DNA of 64,000 nt from Owenia fusiformis. Its lineage: Eukaryota; Annelida; Polychaeta; Sabellida; Oweniidae. This document shows positions 50,026 through 62,013 of the stretch, one piece after another. Location: positions 48,131,885-48,195,884 of the forward strand of contig CAIIXF020000001.1 in NCBI GenBank assembly GCA_903813345.2. The letters run 5' to 3'. Below the pieces are notes generated by a model, which did no database searches, was not told where the DNA came from, and saw nothing but the letters and a program-made list of their open reading frames with translations. The position numbers were made by a program, and so were the translations under genes. Each line of letters starts with the position of its first letter. Position 1 is the stretch's first letter.

Positions 50026-50763
50026 TATATACTTTTCTTGGATATGATAAAAGGATCTCAAAGATACACCTATCTTCATGATTAAAAATAATCATAATTC
50101 AAGAAAACTGTCTGAAATACTTGTAGTTTGCAATAACCTATGTAGCTCTTTCTCAGTAAGTGATTTACAAATTTCTATGAAAGTTTAGGTGCTTATTGGT
50201 AATATTGGAAAATGAATTCGATTTAGCATGTTAAAAGTTCAGCTTTTCACAATGAAGGAAAAATTATTATTATCATTTAAATATTATTTTAAGAACAACT
50301 AGTAGCTGATTTTTCTACAAGAATTTACATCAGAGATACAGCTTTCATTTTTATTGGCAAAACCATACAAGACAGGTGATATTTCATATGACTCACTGTT
50401 TGTATTTCTATTTAAATAATATAATTACTACTTTAAAGACAAGTACTTCCTCCATCTATATAATTACAATATCGCAATATAACATAACAGTACAAATGGC
50501 GGTGGTTTACTTCTGGGCTGAATTCAAATAATTGTCCAGTATTGAATACTAAATGTCACAGGCAAAGACCAAAATGTAACACCTCCTTAAGGTTCATGGA
50601 ACTACTGCTACTGACCTGCATTTTTAATTGTGAAATACTTCTTTTTTATTGGAGGTAAGATACTAAGGGTCCCAAGCTACACATTTTCAAGATTGATTCA
50701 AGTAACAGTATTTATATTAAGAATCATTAGGGTACAAGCAGAGGTTTATCTTAAAATATCATA

Positions 50764-50915
50764 TCCAGTAAAACAGTGAACAGTGTACAAAAGTGTTCAT
50801 TGTGTTCACTACATAGGGGCAGTTTTATATGGAAGACAACTCAGAGTATGTGCTGAGAAGGGATGTTCATTAGACAAGGGTGTTCACAAGAGTTGTTCAC
50901 TAAAGACATGTTTCA
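50764..50915. mobile_element. Diverged third copy of the pogo-like MITE, inverted
   Basis: It starts near CCAGTAAAACAGTGAACAG and ends near GTTCACTAAAGACATGTTTC. Reading the reverse strand gives the same order of phrases as the other copies: TCTTTAGTGAACA, AGCACATACTCTGA, TAGTGAACAC. The ends are eroded. Confidence 0.55.
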
Positions 50916-53900
50916 ATTTATTAATAAATTTAACTGAACATAAACATCTAACGCAATGATCTCCTTACTGAATTGAACACAATTTAGCTTGCTTAGTACC
51001 ATAATACCTCCCCTTCCCTTCCCTTCCTATGGGAGAACAAAATGGGAGTCATATAAATGACTTGAAGTCTGAAAGATGTTTGTCAGGCTGGCAGCATGCT
51101 TAACCCAATGAAAATACAGTCATGATTAATCTGATGAATCATTGTAAAAAATATCAATTAACAATGCCATCATGGTTAACATATCGATGTATTAGGTTAC
51201 CATGGTAATCACTCTCTTGGTGTCATTATGGCATAATCTAAATTATAAAACATGAACCAGGAAATATTGAGGATGGGCTAGTGTCTTTAATGTATTGTAA
51301 TTACAATATTCATCCAGAACATATTTCCCATTGATTTCCTGATCGTATCTGTGTATATAGAACATCCAATTTATTTTGTGGATTTAGTTTTAGCTCCGAG
51401 TTAGATGTAATATTTTATCCCTAAAATGTGTCCTTTTGATGAAGAGAGATCAATGAATGTGAAACCATAGACACCAAGATGAGATATATGTTGCTATGGC
51501 AACTTCATTACAGAAGCATAATGATCACATGTTCTCATTAACCTAGCAAATAAACAAACAAAAAAATGATGATGGAACAAGAACAAAGCAGATCAAATCT
51601 ACAGAATACATGTTTTTATGCATTCTTCATGTTATTGTATGACAATGACCCATATAGTATGTGACACCACAGCAATCACTTGACAATGATGTGGTCCAAA
51701 CAACAATTATAGCCTAAAAGGCTTAACCCATACATCTTTAATCATCAATGTTGATGAAATAACCATCTCTATAATCACACAATGATTTGTATATCATGAT
51801 TACAACAAAAATGCCCTACTTACTGAATTAACATTACTAACCATAGCTGGCGTTGGTATCTAAAGTACTCTAGAGATACTCCAATATCTGCTTCTACTTT
51901 CCATATAATCCAACACTGTACGGCAAAAACACCAACGTTACATGTAAATGTCTACCAATTTCTACTGATTCATTCAGCAAGGAAGCAATTAGTGAAATTT
52001 GTATAACATTTATTCTTTACTGTAGACACTCGATACGAATACACAGACAGAAAAATTGATTGGTATTTCAAGTGGGATAGAAGGATTAGCAATAATCCAT
52101 AGAGGTTTGGCAGCACTGAAAGGGCTCTAGGGAATAGGCTGTCGATTCAAGGAAGTTATTATACAAGCTTTATAGAAAATTAAACGATTTGTATTTGGGT
52201 ATAATATGTCAATACCAGGCTAGGAGTACATGTATACAAACATGTATATGAAACCGAATCATTCAAAAATAAAAATAACTTATTTTTATATATTTGAAAT
52301 CATCATAATATTTAATACATAAAAAGTAGTTATTTACCAGGAGGGATTTGATATGGGGTCACAAGGATCAATATTTCCCGAGGGAACGCAGTGATCGAGG
52401 GTCAAGACCATGTAAGAGCAAAACTGATTTTTGAAAAAATGAAAAATTTTGAAAAAATGAAAACATTATTTCGGAAAATGAAAAATTTTGAAAAAATGTT
52501 TTTTTTGAAAAAATAAATTTTTGGGGAAAAAATGTAAAAATTTTGAATTTACCCGGGATGGTATCAATATCAACCCTGATATCATCTCTCTAATGATATC
52601 GTCCCTGTCCTAAATATGTGATTTATCACTTGCTATTATATACCTGATATTGTTCTGACCATGGTATAATTTTATATATAAATTAGCAAATCAAAAACAG
52701 TCAGGGCTAGCCAGTTTTATACAGTGTTGATTAATGATGTCATAAACAAGAGGTTTGATTGCTAAAAAAATATAAGCCTACAACTTCCGCAAGTCAAGTA
52801 TTCTTCACATTTGACTTATATTTGACACCTATTTGCTCAGAATTTAAAAGTATTCTGTTGGACTACTGCACTACTTGAATCTCTCTCTTTCATAAAATAC
52901 TCAACTTATTTAAAAGTATTTAGGATTTTATATTGCAGATAGATTTCAATCTAGGTTTTCTGATTATTGAAGACGTTAAGCTATGTATGTAACATCTGTA
53001 TATCTGGGTAGCCATCTAATATTATGAAAATTCATTCTTCAAGTGCCAGTTGACTTCATATTTCATACTTAACATTCAGGTAGGTTTCATGCATCATTAA
53101 CTCTGAATTTTAAAAATACATCTGAAAGTAATATACCATCATGGGTGGTATTACATATTTCTGTGTTAAAAAATTGCAGTTGACCAACATTTATAAGAAT
53201 TCAATCCACTGGATTATCTTAAAAAATTGAAAAACTTTCTTACCAGTCTCAAGTAACTGAGTAAAGTATCTTTAAAACAATATCAATTTCATCAGGTTTA
53301 ACATTTAGTGTATGATTCAGACCTCTTGCTACATGGTTTAATAAAAACTCACTGGTAGTCTATTTTCACACCAGTGACATCTATCTAGCAGAAAAGAAGT
53401 CAAATCTAGAATGCAGTTTAAAAGTGTAGTAATCTGTTTATCAAATATATATTCAAATAATATTGTGACTCTTTTTCAGTTTCATTTTTATCATATGACT
53501 CTTACTATTGTACAGTAGTAGTATTCAACTTAGACGAGTTTCTCTATTCACGTACAGTCAATAGGCAAAGCTACAACCTAAGAGTCTTAAGATTAGATGA
53601 GATAATTCAGAGCCTTAACTTACATATAAGGTGCACCATGTTTATTATATTTGTTAGCCCCCTTTCTTCATTAATCACCATAAAACCAGAATTAACATAA
53701 AATAATTATGAAAAAATCATCAATTGGCATAATACCAGAATTAACATAAAATAATTATAAAAAATGCATCTTTATTTATCCAACCATATGAAAACACGTG
53801 TATAATAAACACAGGTCACACATAATGATTATGAATCATCTTTAAACAATGGATTAACTAGAGGGCCCTTTATATTTGCTTAAAAGTTTAACATTGATCT

Positions 53901-53990
53901 CCTATATGCTGGTTACATATAATATTTTCAATATATGTACTTAGTAAATGCTGATGAAATGCTGCCAATATACTGACTCAGAACATATAG
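50916..53990. other. Non-coding stretch with simple repeats
   Basis: Imperfect tandem GAAAAATTTTGAAAAAATGA units occupy about 52,425-52,545. An ACCAGAATTAACATAAAATAATTAT block is duplicated at 53,687-53,765. No exon is supported; the right edge is the promoter region of the following gene. Confidence 0.5.
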
Positions 53991-53998
53991 TATAAATA
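53991..53998 (+). promoter_or_regulatory. TATA box of the gene at 54.4 kb
   Basis: TATAAATA lies about 30 bases before the likely transcript start. A 5' UTR exon follows that ends at 54083 with CAG|GTAAGA. The intron 54084-54401 ends in a T-rich acceptor (TTTTTATTTTTTAAG), 14 bases before the ATG at 54416. Confidence 0.6.
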
Positions 53999-54415
53999 CA
54001 GCAAGCACATGCACATTTAGGCCTGCAGAGACGTATATTAAAACTAGTTAGACTTGATACACAGACCACTTGAAGAGAAACAGGTAAGATATGTTTAATA
54101 TCAATGTCATAGAAACACTAAGGAGTAAGGTAACTTGGAAATAGAGTTTTTCTTTTTTAACTTAGTCACATCATGCATTTGATGTAAGTTGTATTATATG
54201 TATGAATTCAACTATTATTTTATTCATTTATTAATGTTTCCTATAATTATATAATATTGAATTTCAAACATAAAAAAATAGTTAGAATCTATGAACCATA
54301 AAACCTAAAAAATACATATTTCCGAGTTCCATATCAAATATGCATATACATGTACATCATGTATTTAATTTTTATTCATGTTTGCATTTTTATTTTTTAA
54401 GACACAGATACTACG

Positions 54416-55861
54416 ATGCATAAAATGGGGAGTATTTCGATTGGGAGTAGTTTCTGGTCCTCCCATGACAGACACAGATGGGACATAGCACCAGGAAGAG
54501 ACTGTTGCTCACAAAGACCAAGAGATGACTGTTGCTCACCAAGACCAAGAGATGACTGTTGCTCACCAAGACCAAGAGATGATTGTTGCTCACCAAGACC
54601 ACATCACAGACCAGGAGAAGACTGTTGCAAATGTATGTGTAAATTATGTGTGCTGTTCTTCTTAAAAAACAGAATGTCAACTAAACGCAAAATTTTTCTG
54701 CTCTGGACTGGCATAGGCATTTTGACTCTTTTAATAGGATTGACAGTACGTTTTGGCATATATGGTCAAAAATCCATATCTGCTGCGCCTGGTGACTCCC
54801 TGCTTCTGCCAAACTACCAATCTGCATTTATGTGTACAGGAATTGATATAAAACTAAGTCAAATCAACACAGCAGTCGACGTCCTTCAATTTTCAAAAAC
54901 ACCACCACTGTCTGAGACTAAACTAAGTCAAAAACTCCAAAAAGGAACCACTGTTCTTCCTTTCAAGTATGAGTTCTGGGGATTCCATTTACTCCCAGGC
55001 TCAAATGTACAAGTGGACACAACCATAGTTAATGATATAGACCTTTATGTAATAAAAGGGAAAATGAATCTAGAGAGATGGAAGAATGATGCGGAATGCT
55101 GGGGATGTAAGCTAGCCAGTTATACATACCGATACATCCCAGGGAGGAGTTCAACCAAATTCACAGCCAACATTCCAATCAATAAAGAAGATGATTACTT
55201 TTTCATATATGCAAGTCTGAAATACACTCATTCTAATTTACCTTACACAGCAATAACAGCTGGCTTTTTGATTAACAGAGCACAGTATGATACCACAAAT
55301 CCGATTAACAAGTGTTCATTGGGTGGAAACAATCAGCAATGCAGTCTGGATATGAATTACCTGTCACCGAAAAAAATCCTCATCAATTTCAAACCTGATT
55401 CTGAACTAGACAATATTGATGTTGTAACATATTGCTATCCTAGATATACAATCTACTTTATACTTTTCCTTATCATACCTGGTTTAATAGGGAGTGCTAT
55501 AACATTTGTCTTATTCATAAAGGACTATTGCAGAAAAAGAAATGGTCAATATTCTTTATTTACTAATGTGACATCATCACTGTATCCACGGCAACAAAGC
55601 AACCCAAACCCCAGATATTCACTCATTGAAGATTCGGCTGAAAATGATGATAGTTACCCGTCAACTGTCCGCACCGATCCATATTCCCAGCCAACACATG
55701 GAAAATTCCAGGCCTATACATGGCCAACAAAACAAGGAATGGGACCATCAAGCCCACAACCTCAACAGCCAAGTGCTCCAGTTATAACTGAGCCAAGTGC
55801 ACCAATAGAAACTCAACTTGAGGACCTTCCACCTTCATATGATAGCTTATTCCAGAAATAA
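54416..55861 (+). CDS. Two-pass membrane protein, APD (DUF4792/4793)-like, with PSAP/PPxY tail
   Basis: This single coding exon gives 481 residues. 1-86 are cytosolic and Cys-rich, with tandem RPRDDCCSP units at about 35-62 (27-bp DNA repeats at 54505-54602), likely palmitoylated. The first membrane segment is about 93-115 and the second about 344-368. The region between has a layout like plant APD E3 ligases: LLPGSNVQV, DLYVIKGKMNLERW, YFFIYASLKY, and paired NKCSL...QCSL. APD proteins end in a RING after the second segment; here the tail has none, but carries PSAP at 452 and 460 (Tsg101/ESCRT-I type) and PPSY at 472 (NEDD4-family WW type). I infer an adaptor that brings ubiquitin ligase and ESCRT to membranes. 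The homology is from pattern memory only. AATAAA lies at 56071. Confidence 0.85.
   Translation: MHKMGSISIGSSFWSSHDRHRWDIAPGRDCCSQRPRDDCCSPRPRDDCCSPRPRDDCCSPRPHHRPGEDCCKCMCKLCVLFFLKNRMSTKRKIFLLWTGIGILTLLIGLTVRFGIYGQKSISAAPGDSLLLPNYQSAFMCTGIDIKLSQINTAVDVLQFSKTPPLSETKLSQKLQKGTTVLPFKYEFWGFHLLPGSNVQVDTTIVNDIDLYVIKGKMNLERWKNDAECWGCKLASYTYRYIPGRSSTKFTANIPINKEDDYFFIYASLKYTHSNLPYTAITAGFLINRAQYDTTNPINKCSLGGNNQQCSLDMNYLSPKKILINFKPDSELDNIDVVTYCYPRYTIYFILFLIIPGLIGSAITFVLFIKDYCRKRNGQYSLFTNVTSSLYPRQQSNPNPRYSLIEDSAENDDSYPSTVRTDPYSQPTHGKFQAYTWPTKQGMGPSSPQPQQPSAPVITEPSAPIETQLEDLPPSYDSLFQK
54505..54602. repeat. 27-bp coding repeats (Cys-Cys-Ser-Pro units)
   Basis: The unit AGAGATGACTGTTGCTCACC plus AAGACCA repeats about 3.5 times with almost no changes and stays in frame. 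It encodes RDDCCSPRP, each unit adding a Cys-Cys pair. Confidence 0.9.
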
Positions 55862-56105
55862 GATACAAACTAGAACTTCAAACATTGAATCCTTTTTTAT
55901 GACACTTTGATAGCCATTTCATTGATGTTTCGTGTACCTTCAAATGTAAAAAAAACACATTAATAATCATGTTAAGATCACACATTATTACATGTAATAT
56001 GAAGAATTCCATATGAATGAAACAGAATATCACATTATGACTTGTTATTAATACCATAGATTCAAACTTAAATAAAATCATTTTAATATAGCATATATTT
56101 ACCAT

Positions 56106-59100
56106 GTTCCATTATTTGCCCATGCTGACATTGAAAACTATGACCTTTTTAACACTCCCTTTAACTGGATTCCATCCGACTGCTTATAAAATAAGATATG
56201 TTTGCACATGTAAAATGCATCAAACTCTTTTTATCTTTTTCACGTTTACTAGCATTTTAATCTGTCAAGTAACACATTGAAATGTATACCAGATCTTATT
56301 CAAACAAAAATAATGACGATTTTCACATCACTTAATGCGCAAGTGTAACCTAAATGCTAACTTTGTTTTTTGTAAATTTGGCTGTATTTCTACATTGGAA
56401 TAAACAGCCATAAACATGAAAGTATACATTTATTTTGCATATTGAAATATAAGGTAGATATGCCTTATGACCTAATCCTCTAAAAATAGATGTGATGCAA
56501 ACAACTAACATGGCATTCTGCCTCATTATGCCCTGAAGCTAATTAATGTGCCAGACAGCCAGATAATCAGTAAAATCGCACCCATCGCACCCCCCTGGCT
56601 AGGCCTATTAAGCCCCTCCCCCTTTCTCAGAGAATAAAGTAGGGGACCAAGGGCTTGATGCAAAATCATCACTTGATTGTGACTTACCTCCAAAGCAACT
56701 TCTTCTAAAGTATAGTAGTACTTCATGATACCAACAGGTCGCTGTGTTCTTTCTGCTATATACTCCAAACTATCAATAGTCATCTCTTATCTCATTTCAA
56801 TTGATCTTAATATTTTAACAGAATGGATCGGTATAACTTTCAGCCTACTTCACATTATAAAATCCTATTTCTTAGATTTAAATGTCACCAACTATAACTG
56901 TGTTAATGTGATCCTATTTGGTTTAAAACATCCATATAAGATCTCAATCAAGGTTTTCTATTATCCATTTTTCTCCTGATCGAAATCTTTTAAAAATAAC
57001 AATCCTGAGCTATTTCATTTATTCATCACTTCAAAATACAAGTTGTTTTTACATCCACTGATTAGTAGACCACCTAGCTTATTTGCCACAACTAATAAAT
57101 TCAGAATTTATTCCAAAATTTTCTAATTTAGGGCTTATGAATCAGACAATAATCATGAACAATTTCCCTGTTTGTCTATATGTTACATAGTCTGATCATA
57201 AAATAAACAAAGCTAAAAGGAAATACTATTAGACGAGTAATAACTACAGGGGGGTCATATGTATAACCACGGACCACAATCCATTTGGATTAAAATTACA
57301 CAAAAAGGAGATATTTTCACTTCCACAGATTTGTATGTCTCATGAACATGGAAATGAATCAATATTTCATTTAAAATAAAAACAGGAAGTGAAAAAATCG
57401 TGACCTTAAAAACATAACTGAAATTCAGATATTTCACCTTGATTAGATTTTTTCATAACAAGTCGGTCAGATGAATAACCACATAAAAACAAATCAACAT
57501 TTGTAGTTTGTATACTACAGACCATGGGCTTTATAAATAAATTTAACTCAATACTTCCTCACACTGGGCTTGAATCAAATCAACAACATGTATTAATTCT
57601 GGATAGACAAATTGAAAAATGTAGAGTATGATTTCTTGAATGGATCTTCATTCATGATTTTTATACAAATGTATTCTACATATATGTACAGTATAATGAT
57701 CCTTGTACATTCTAAACAAGCTCAAGCATTTGCTTCAAGCTAAAGCTGTTTGAAGCCAAATCCATACAGAAATTAAAGTTTGGAAAACTAGCTGAAAGAG
57801 ACTAAAGGGAGTATTAAATTCTACAAGTAAGGTTCAAAAATTGAAAACAGGTGGGGACTTCTGTACAAGGACTTTTATTCCAGTATAAAAGACAGCCTGG
57901 TATTTACAGATGTAGTTAAGAGCTGCTTTAAAACTAAATGGTTGTTTATTACTAGTTTAGATACAGCATTATGGTATACCACAGTAACATTTCTTTTGTA
58001 TAATTTCAGGTTATTGTATCAATTATACCAAAAGCATGATGCTTATAATTTTTTTTTAATTGTAGCACCAAAGGAGATGAAAGAGCTTAATTATCAAAAT
58101 GATGAAAATGAGCATAGTAATTTAGAAACCTGATATGTTCCACATACTATAGGTGACATTTACTTATTCATATAAGCTCATCTATAAGGTTAACACTTTT
58201 GGTTTGAAATCATGTGTTTTTGTTATTTCTCAAAAATACCATTAGAACTTCATAAGGTCATATTTTTAAAGACTCTCCCACATTAGGCACTGTATACTGG
58301 AACCTAAGGACAAATTGCTTACTTTATTTTTCTAAAATGGCAGACTTTGAAGCCATTGTTTGCTTAAATAGGAGTGATATTCATTGGTAAAAAGCAGTTT
58401 TCTAGCTATCTTTAGAACATCTAAATAATTTCTTGTGCTGCCTACCAGCTGGCTGTAGCATAAGACAATGCAATATACATGTAGCTCTTCCTAAATACAA
58501 TAAAGTACCAAAATGTCCTCATGAACCAATAGCATTGTCCGAATATGCCATATTTTGACATCATTGCATCAATAATTTTCAAGAGTAAACAATAATATAT
58601 ATGACATGTTTAAATTTCAGATTTAATGCTAAAACAGTTGCACTAAAATACTAAATGCAAAAACATTCTCTGGACTCCTCCGACTCCTTTTGAATGCTTT
58701 GGTGAACTAGCACAATTTATGGTACAATACGTACATTAATGTTGTGTGTCACAATTGCCAAATAATAATAAAAATACTGTATGTTAAAATTTACCCCTTT
58801 CTGAGTGTTGAGAACTGGTAGTTTAAATATCAAACCTTTATGTATCCATTTTCTTATCATGACATGAGCGATAAATTTAAATTCTAAACCTGTATATTGC
58901 GATATCTATATTAGTTTGTTCCAGAAAATGATTTATCAAAAACTATTTTTGCATACCCAACAACAACACAACCTTACATCAGATGGACAGCCTCTACTTT
59001 GCCATGGATGGAATCATAGCAGATTTCTTTAACTTGTTATTAATTCTCCTCTGATACTGTTTATTAGCTAGTAGAACCTTGTTTTGCAGAGGCCGAGGCA

Positions 59101-59543
59101 ATAGAAGAGCGCTTGACCAGTCTGCGAATCAAATGCTTCTTTATAAAAATGGACACTCTGATGGTATGTCAAATATGAATGTCAAGCCAGAATATTACTA
59201 AACAGATAAAAGTACATATTTATATCAAAGTGTGGGTTTGAGCAAGACACAACAAATCACAGAAAATTTAGTAGAGTTGTCCCGAAAATCTAAATTTCCC
59301 TCCTTGTTGTCTGTATACGAAGAATGAAGACAGGTGTTTATTGAAAAATTTCACCCCATACTGTCAATGTTCATATTATTTATTATTAATCATATTATTT
59401 GTAGTTTACATTATGCCAGTAGATACATTACGAATGTAGATACCCTTGCTACATTATGTTTGGAACATTTTAACTCTAAAATTTGGTTTTTTAAAACTTA
59501 GGATGCATGTTTATAATAATTATTTGCGCCAATGAATTGGATA
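56106..59543. other. Mostly non-coding, one weak terminal-exon candidate
   Basis: 56,575-56,620 carries a fragment like the GGCCCGTAGCCAGG family (CCCCCCTGGCTAGGCCTA). At 58065-58133 a strong acceptor (TTTTTTTTAATTGTAG) precedes a short acidic open stretch, PKEMKELNYQNDENEHSNLE, ending in TGA. It could be the last exon of an unseen plus-strand gene, but no upstream exon was found. Nothing else is supported. Confidence 0.35.
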
Positions 59544-59837
59544 CTAAAGGCTATGGTCTTTCAAAGCCAAATCTAAAAAATGGACCTCTTGCAGATTGTC
59601 CTTATGGATGGCAGTTAGATATTGATTTGTCATAACAGTGAGATGCTCAGTAAAAGTCAGCTGAACACCAATTCTTGAGATAAGAGATAAGATACAAGAT
59701 ATACAGCATGGAGTGAAATTTTTCTCAAGTCTTCTGTCTATTTTCCCTGGTATACAGCAAGGGTGGGGTAATTCTACTAGCTGTCCCGGTGCCTTTGTAA
59801 CAAAGATGACATCATACAGCTTAAGGTCAGGGTGCAT
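59544..59837 (-). CDS. Weak candidate ORF, 97 aa, unknown
   Basis: An ATG-started frame begins MHPDLKLYDVIFVTKAPGQL, continues with two CCI clusters (HPCCIPGK, TPCCISCIL) and ends LDLALKDHSL. Its composition looks more protein-like than most short frames here, but it has no recognised domain, no promoter and no splice context. It abuts the MITE at 59870. It could be a decayed gene fragment. Confidence 0.2.
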   Translation of the reverse strand: MHPDLKLYDVIFVTKAPGQLVELPHPCCIPGKIDRRLEKNFTPCCISCILSLISRIGVQLTFTEHLTVMTNQYLTAIHKDNLQEVHFLDLALKDHSL

Positions 59838-59869
59838 GTTCCGAATTTTGCTGCAACCCTCAATAGGGT

Positions 59870-60149
59870 CACATGTTATTTCTCAAATTTGAATCACTCC
59901 TTCTCCACAATGTCTACATCTCTCACTTTTGCAAAACGAGTGCACTAATGTACCTAGAAAAAATGTAGAGAAGAATGTTTTGATAAAATTTTTAAAAATT
60001 TTAGCAAAACATTCTCTCGTTTTTTATACATTTTGCAAAACAAATCTTCTCCCCAATCTTTTCTAGTTACATAAGTGCACTTTTTTGCAAAACTAGAAGA
60101 TGTAGACAATGTGGGGAAGGAGTGATTCCTGTTTGAAAAATAACATGTG
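59870..60149. mobile_element. 280-bp full-hairpin MITE
   Basis: The left arm begins CACATGTTATTTCTCAAATT and continues GAATCACTCCTTCTCCACAA. The right arm is its near-complete inverse, ending AAAATAACATGTG. Almost the entire element folds on itself around AATTTTTAAAAATT near 60000. No convincing target duplication is visible. Confidence 0.82.
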
Positions 60150-60228
60150 GCTCATGGATTGGAGGAATTGTTCTGTGAAGGAGAGTATCAACAAGCCTTT
60201 TTATCACCTCAGTTTTAGTACCTTAGAT

Positions 60229-60975
60229 TAGGGCCATGCCATTCGACCGAAGTCGGTCCGAACCGCAAACTTTTGCTTGAATACCGGTATTCGGAAATTT
60301 CATATCATGTTCCGAAGGGTTTCAGAACAAGCATCAGAACCTTACCTACTATTGGCTTTGAATTTTGAAATGTTATATCTAAGTCCAGTGTTTCCCCGGT
60401 AATGTTTGCCTTCAAACTGCGTCAAATATACATGTGTATTAGTCGTATAAATATAATAAATAGCATTGAAATCAAATTTTGTTTTGATTTGAGAGTATGA
60501 CCTTCAGCATTCACTGGAAGTTTGAATCGACGGGGCAGAATCACTGATTGATAAATAATTAAATCAATTTAACAACGATCTTTACAACCTACACTTTTTA
60601 TAATTATCTAAGATAACTAGATTTATGGTACATCTGAGTAAATACTCACCTATGACAGATATTTTACGAGTACCGTTGCGTGTACATTTCATATATATTT
60701 TTGTTTGCCATCTAGATTTACATGAAAGTGAAAATGGCCGGCAAACCAAATCATGAGGAGAAGGGGATAAAAGATCGATAGTTTTTAAGTTTACTTTGGA
60801 GTTTTACTTTCAATTGATCAAAACAAATGTAGAATGATGTGCGAATTATGCCAAGACACTGTCATATTATCTTATTAAGTAGGTTCATTTCTTTTTTGTT
60901 TCTTGGTTTGTGGTCTGAAAGTTCTGATTCCGTGAAACAAAGTTCAGATTCCGAACCGATTCTGGCACAGCCATA
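60229..60975. mobile_element. Non-autonomous hAT-like element, 747 bp
   Basis: The left end TAGGGCCATGCCATTCG and the right end (reverse complement TATGGCTGTGCCAGAATCG) are imperfect TIRs of hAT style. The flanks CCTTAGAT (60221-60228) and CCTTAGAA (60976-60983) match at 7 of 8 bases, the 8-bp duplication expected for hAT. No transposase frame is inside. A short start-like frame (MAGKPNHEEKGIKDR) lies near 60735. Confidence 0.75.
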
Positions 60976-61822
60976 CCTTAGAATTTAGATGCTTCTTAAT
61001 CTCAGTAGATATAAAATATTGTTTCCAAAATTGTTGTGATGTGCGATAATTAGGACTAAATGTACTTTAAACAGGTCAACTCAGAAGAACTCAAAAGAAT
61101 GCAACGGATCTGTCACGTGACCTATTCTCATTCTAAAGCGGGAAACTTTCAAATAAATTCAAATTGTACCAATCAGCGTCGAGATAAAATTGATCATGTG
61201 ATTTGCACGTGACCACCATCGGTCAAAATGAGGTGAAGAGTCATCCATTGTACCATTTGCATTTCAGGATCTTACCAGTCCACAAAAAACAGTGAAATCA
61301 TGTAAAATTACAACTAATACTTTAAAATTGAGGCAGATTAGATTTGACAAGACTCTACACAACACAGCTGTTCGAGTTACAGTCACCTAGTCAAGTGAAC
61401 TCGACTTAATGTTGTTGTTTCACGTTTCTTTTTGACGATTTGGATATTTGTTTTTTATTTTTGTTTTCAACATTTGCGTCGAGGATATTAAGCCCTGTAT
61501 ATTGCGGTAAATGCTTTTCTGCCCTCTATGCTCAACAAAAGTTACACAGATAAGATAATGGATCCAATGCTTCAACTAGAATGTATTAACTCTTACCTTA
61601 AACACAGGAAGTACTTGATAATTGAAGAAATGTAATCATTTTCGTATATGTTTGAACCAATTTCCAATATGGTTCTCAAGGTCACTCAAGGTCACTGAAT
61701 ACTGTCTAAATGTGAAACAATGCAACCAAAACGAAATCGTAATTATTTATTACCAACATATCTGTTTTCGGTTTCTTCACCCTCCTTGGTGTCTGAGAAG
61801 GCGATTCAATTGTCATAAGACG
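60976..61822. promoter_or_regulatory. Possible promoter region with E-boxes and a CCAAT motif
   Basis: GTCACGTGACC at about 61113 and GCACGTGACC at about 61207 are strong E-box motifs. ACCAATCAGCG at about 61169 contains a CCAAT box. They lie 600-700 bases upstream of the candidate first exon at 61823, and could serve it or a gene off the other strand. Confidence 0.35.
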
Positions 61823-62013
61823 ATGATAAACTTTCGAGTTGAAATCTCGATCTCAATATGGCTGCTGTTATTTATTGTAATTTCGTTTTTCGCTTCACCT
61901 AGAGTTTTACTTTTACACAATCATTACCCAGAATGCATCTACACATGGGGAAAAAAAATTTTCCAGAAAAATTCTTATACTTCTTCAATTATCAAGCGTT
62001 TGACGTGTGTAAG
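61823..62013 (+). CDS. Candidate first exon of a type II membrane protein
   Basis: The frame starting MINFRVEISISIWLLLFIVI has a signal-anchor-like hydrophobic stretch and then a lumenal-looking segment (HNHYPECIYTWGKK). It ends at TGTGTAAG|GTAGGA, a usable donor in phase 2. This is the shape of a glycosyltransferase-type N-terminus, but the fold cannot be told from one exon. No second exon was found in the window. The frame remains open upstream to 61622, so the start is a choice. Confidence 0.3.

Noticed and set aside
61622-61822. Coding start at 61622
   Set aside because: The upstream part of the frame looks non-coding and starts from a non-ATG codon; the signal-anchor stretch begins after the ATG at 61823.
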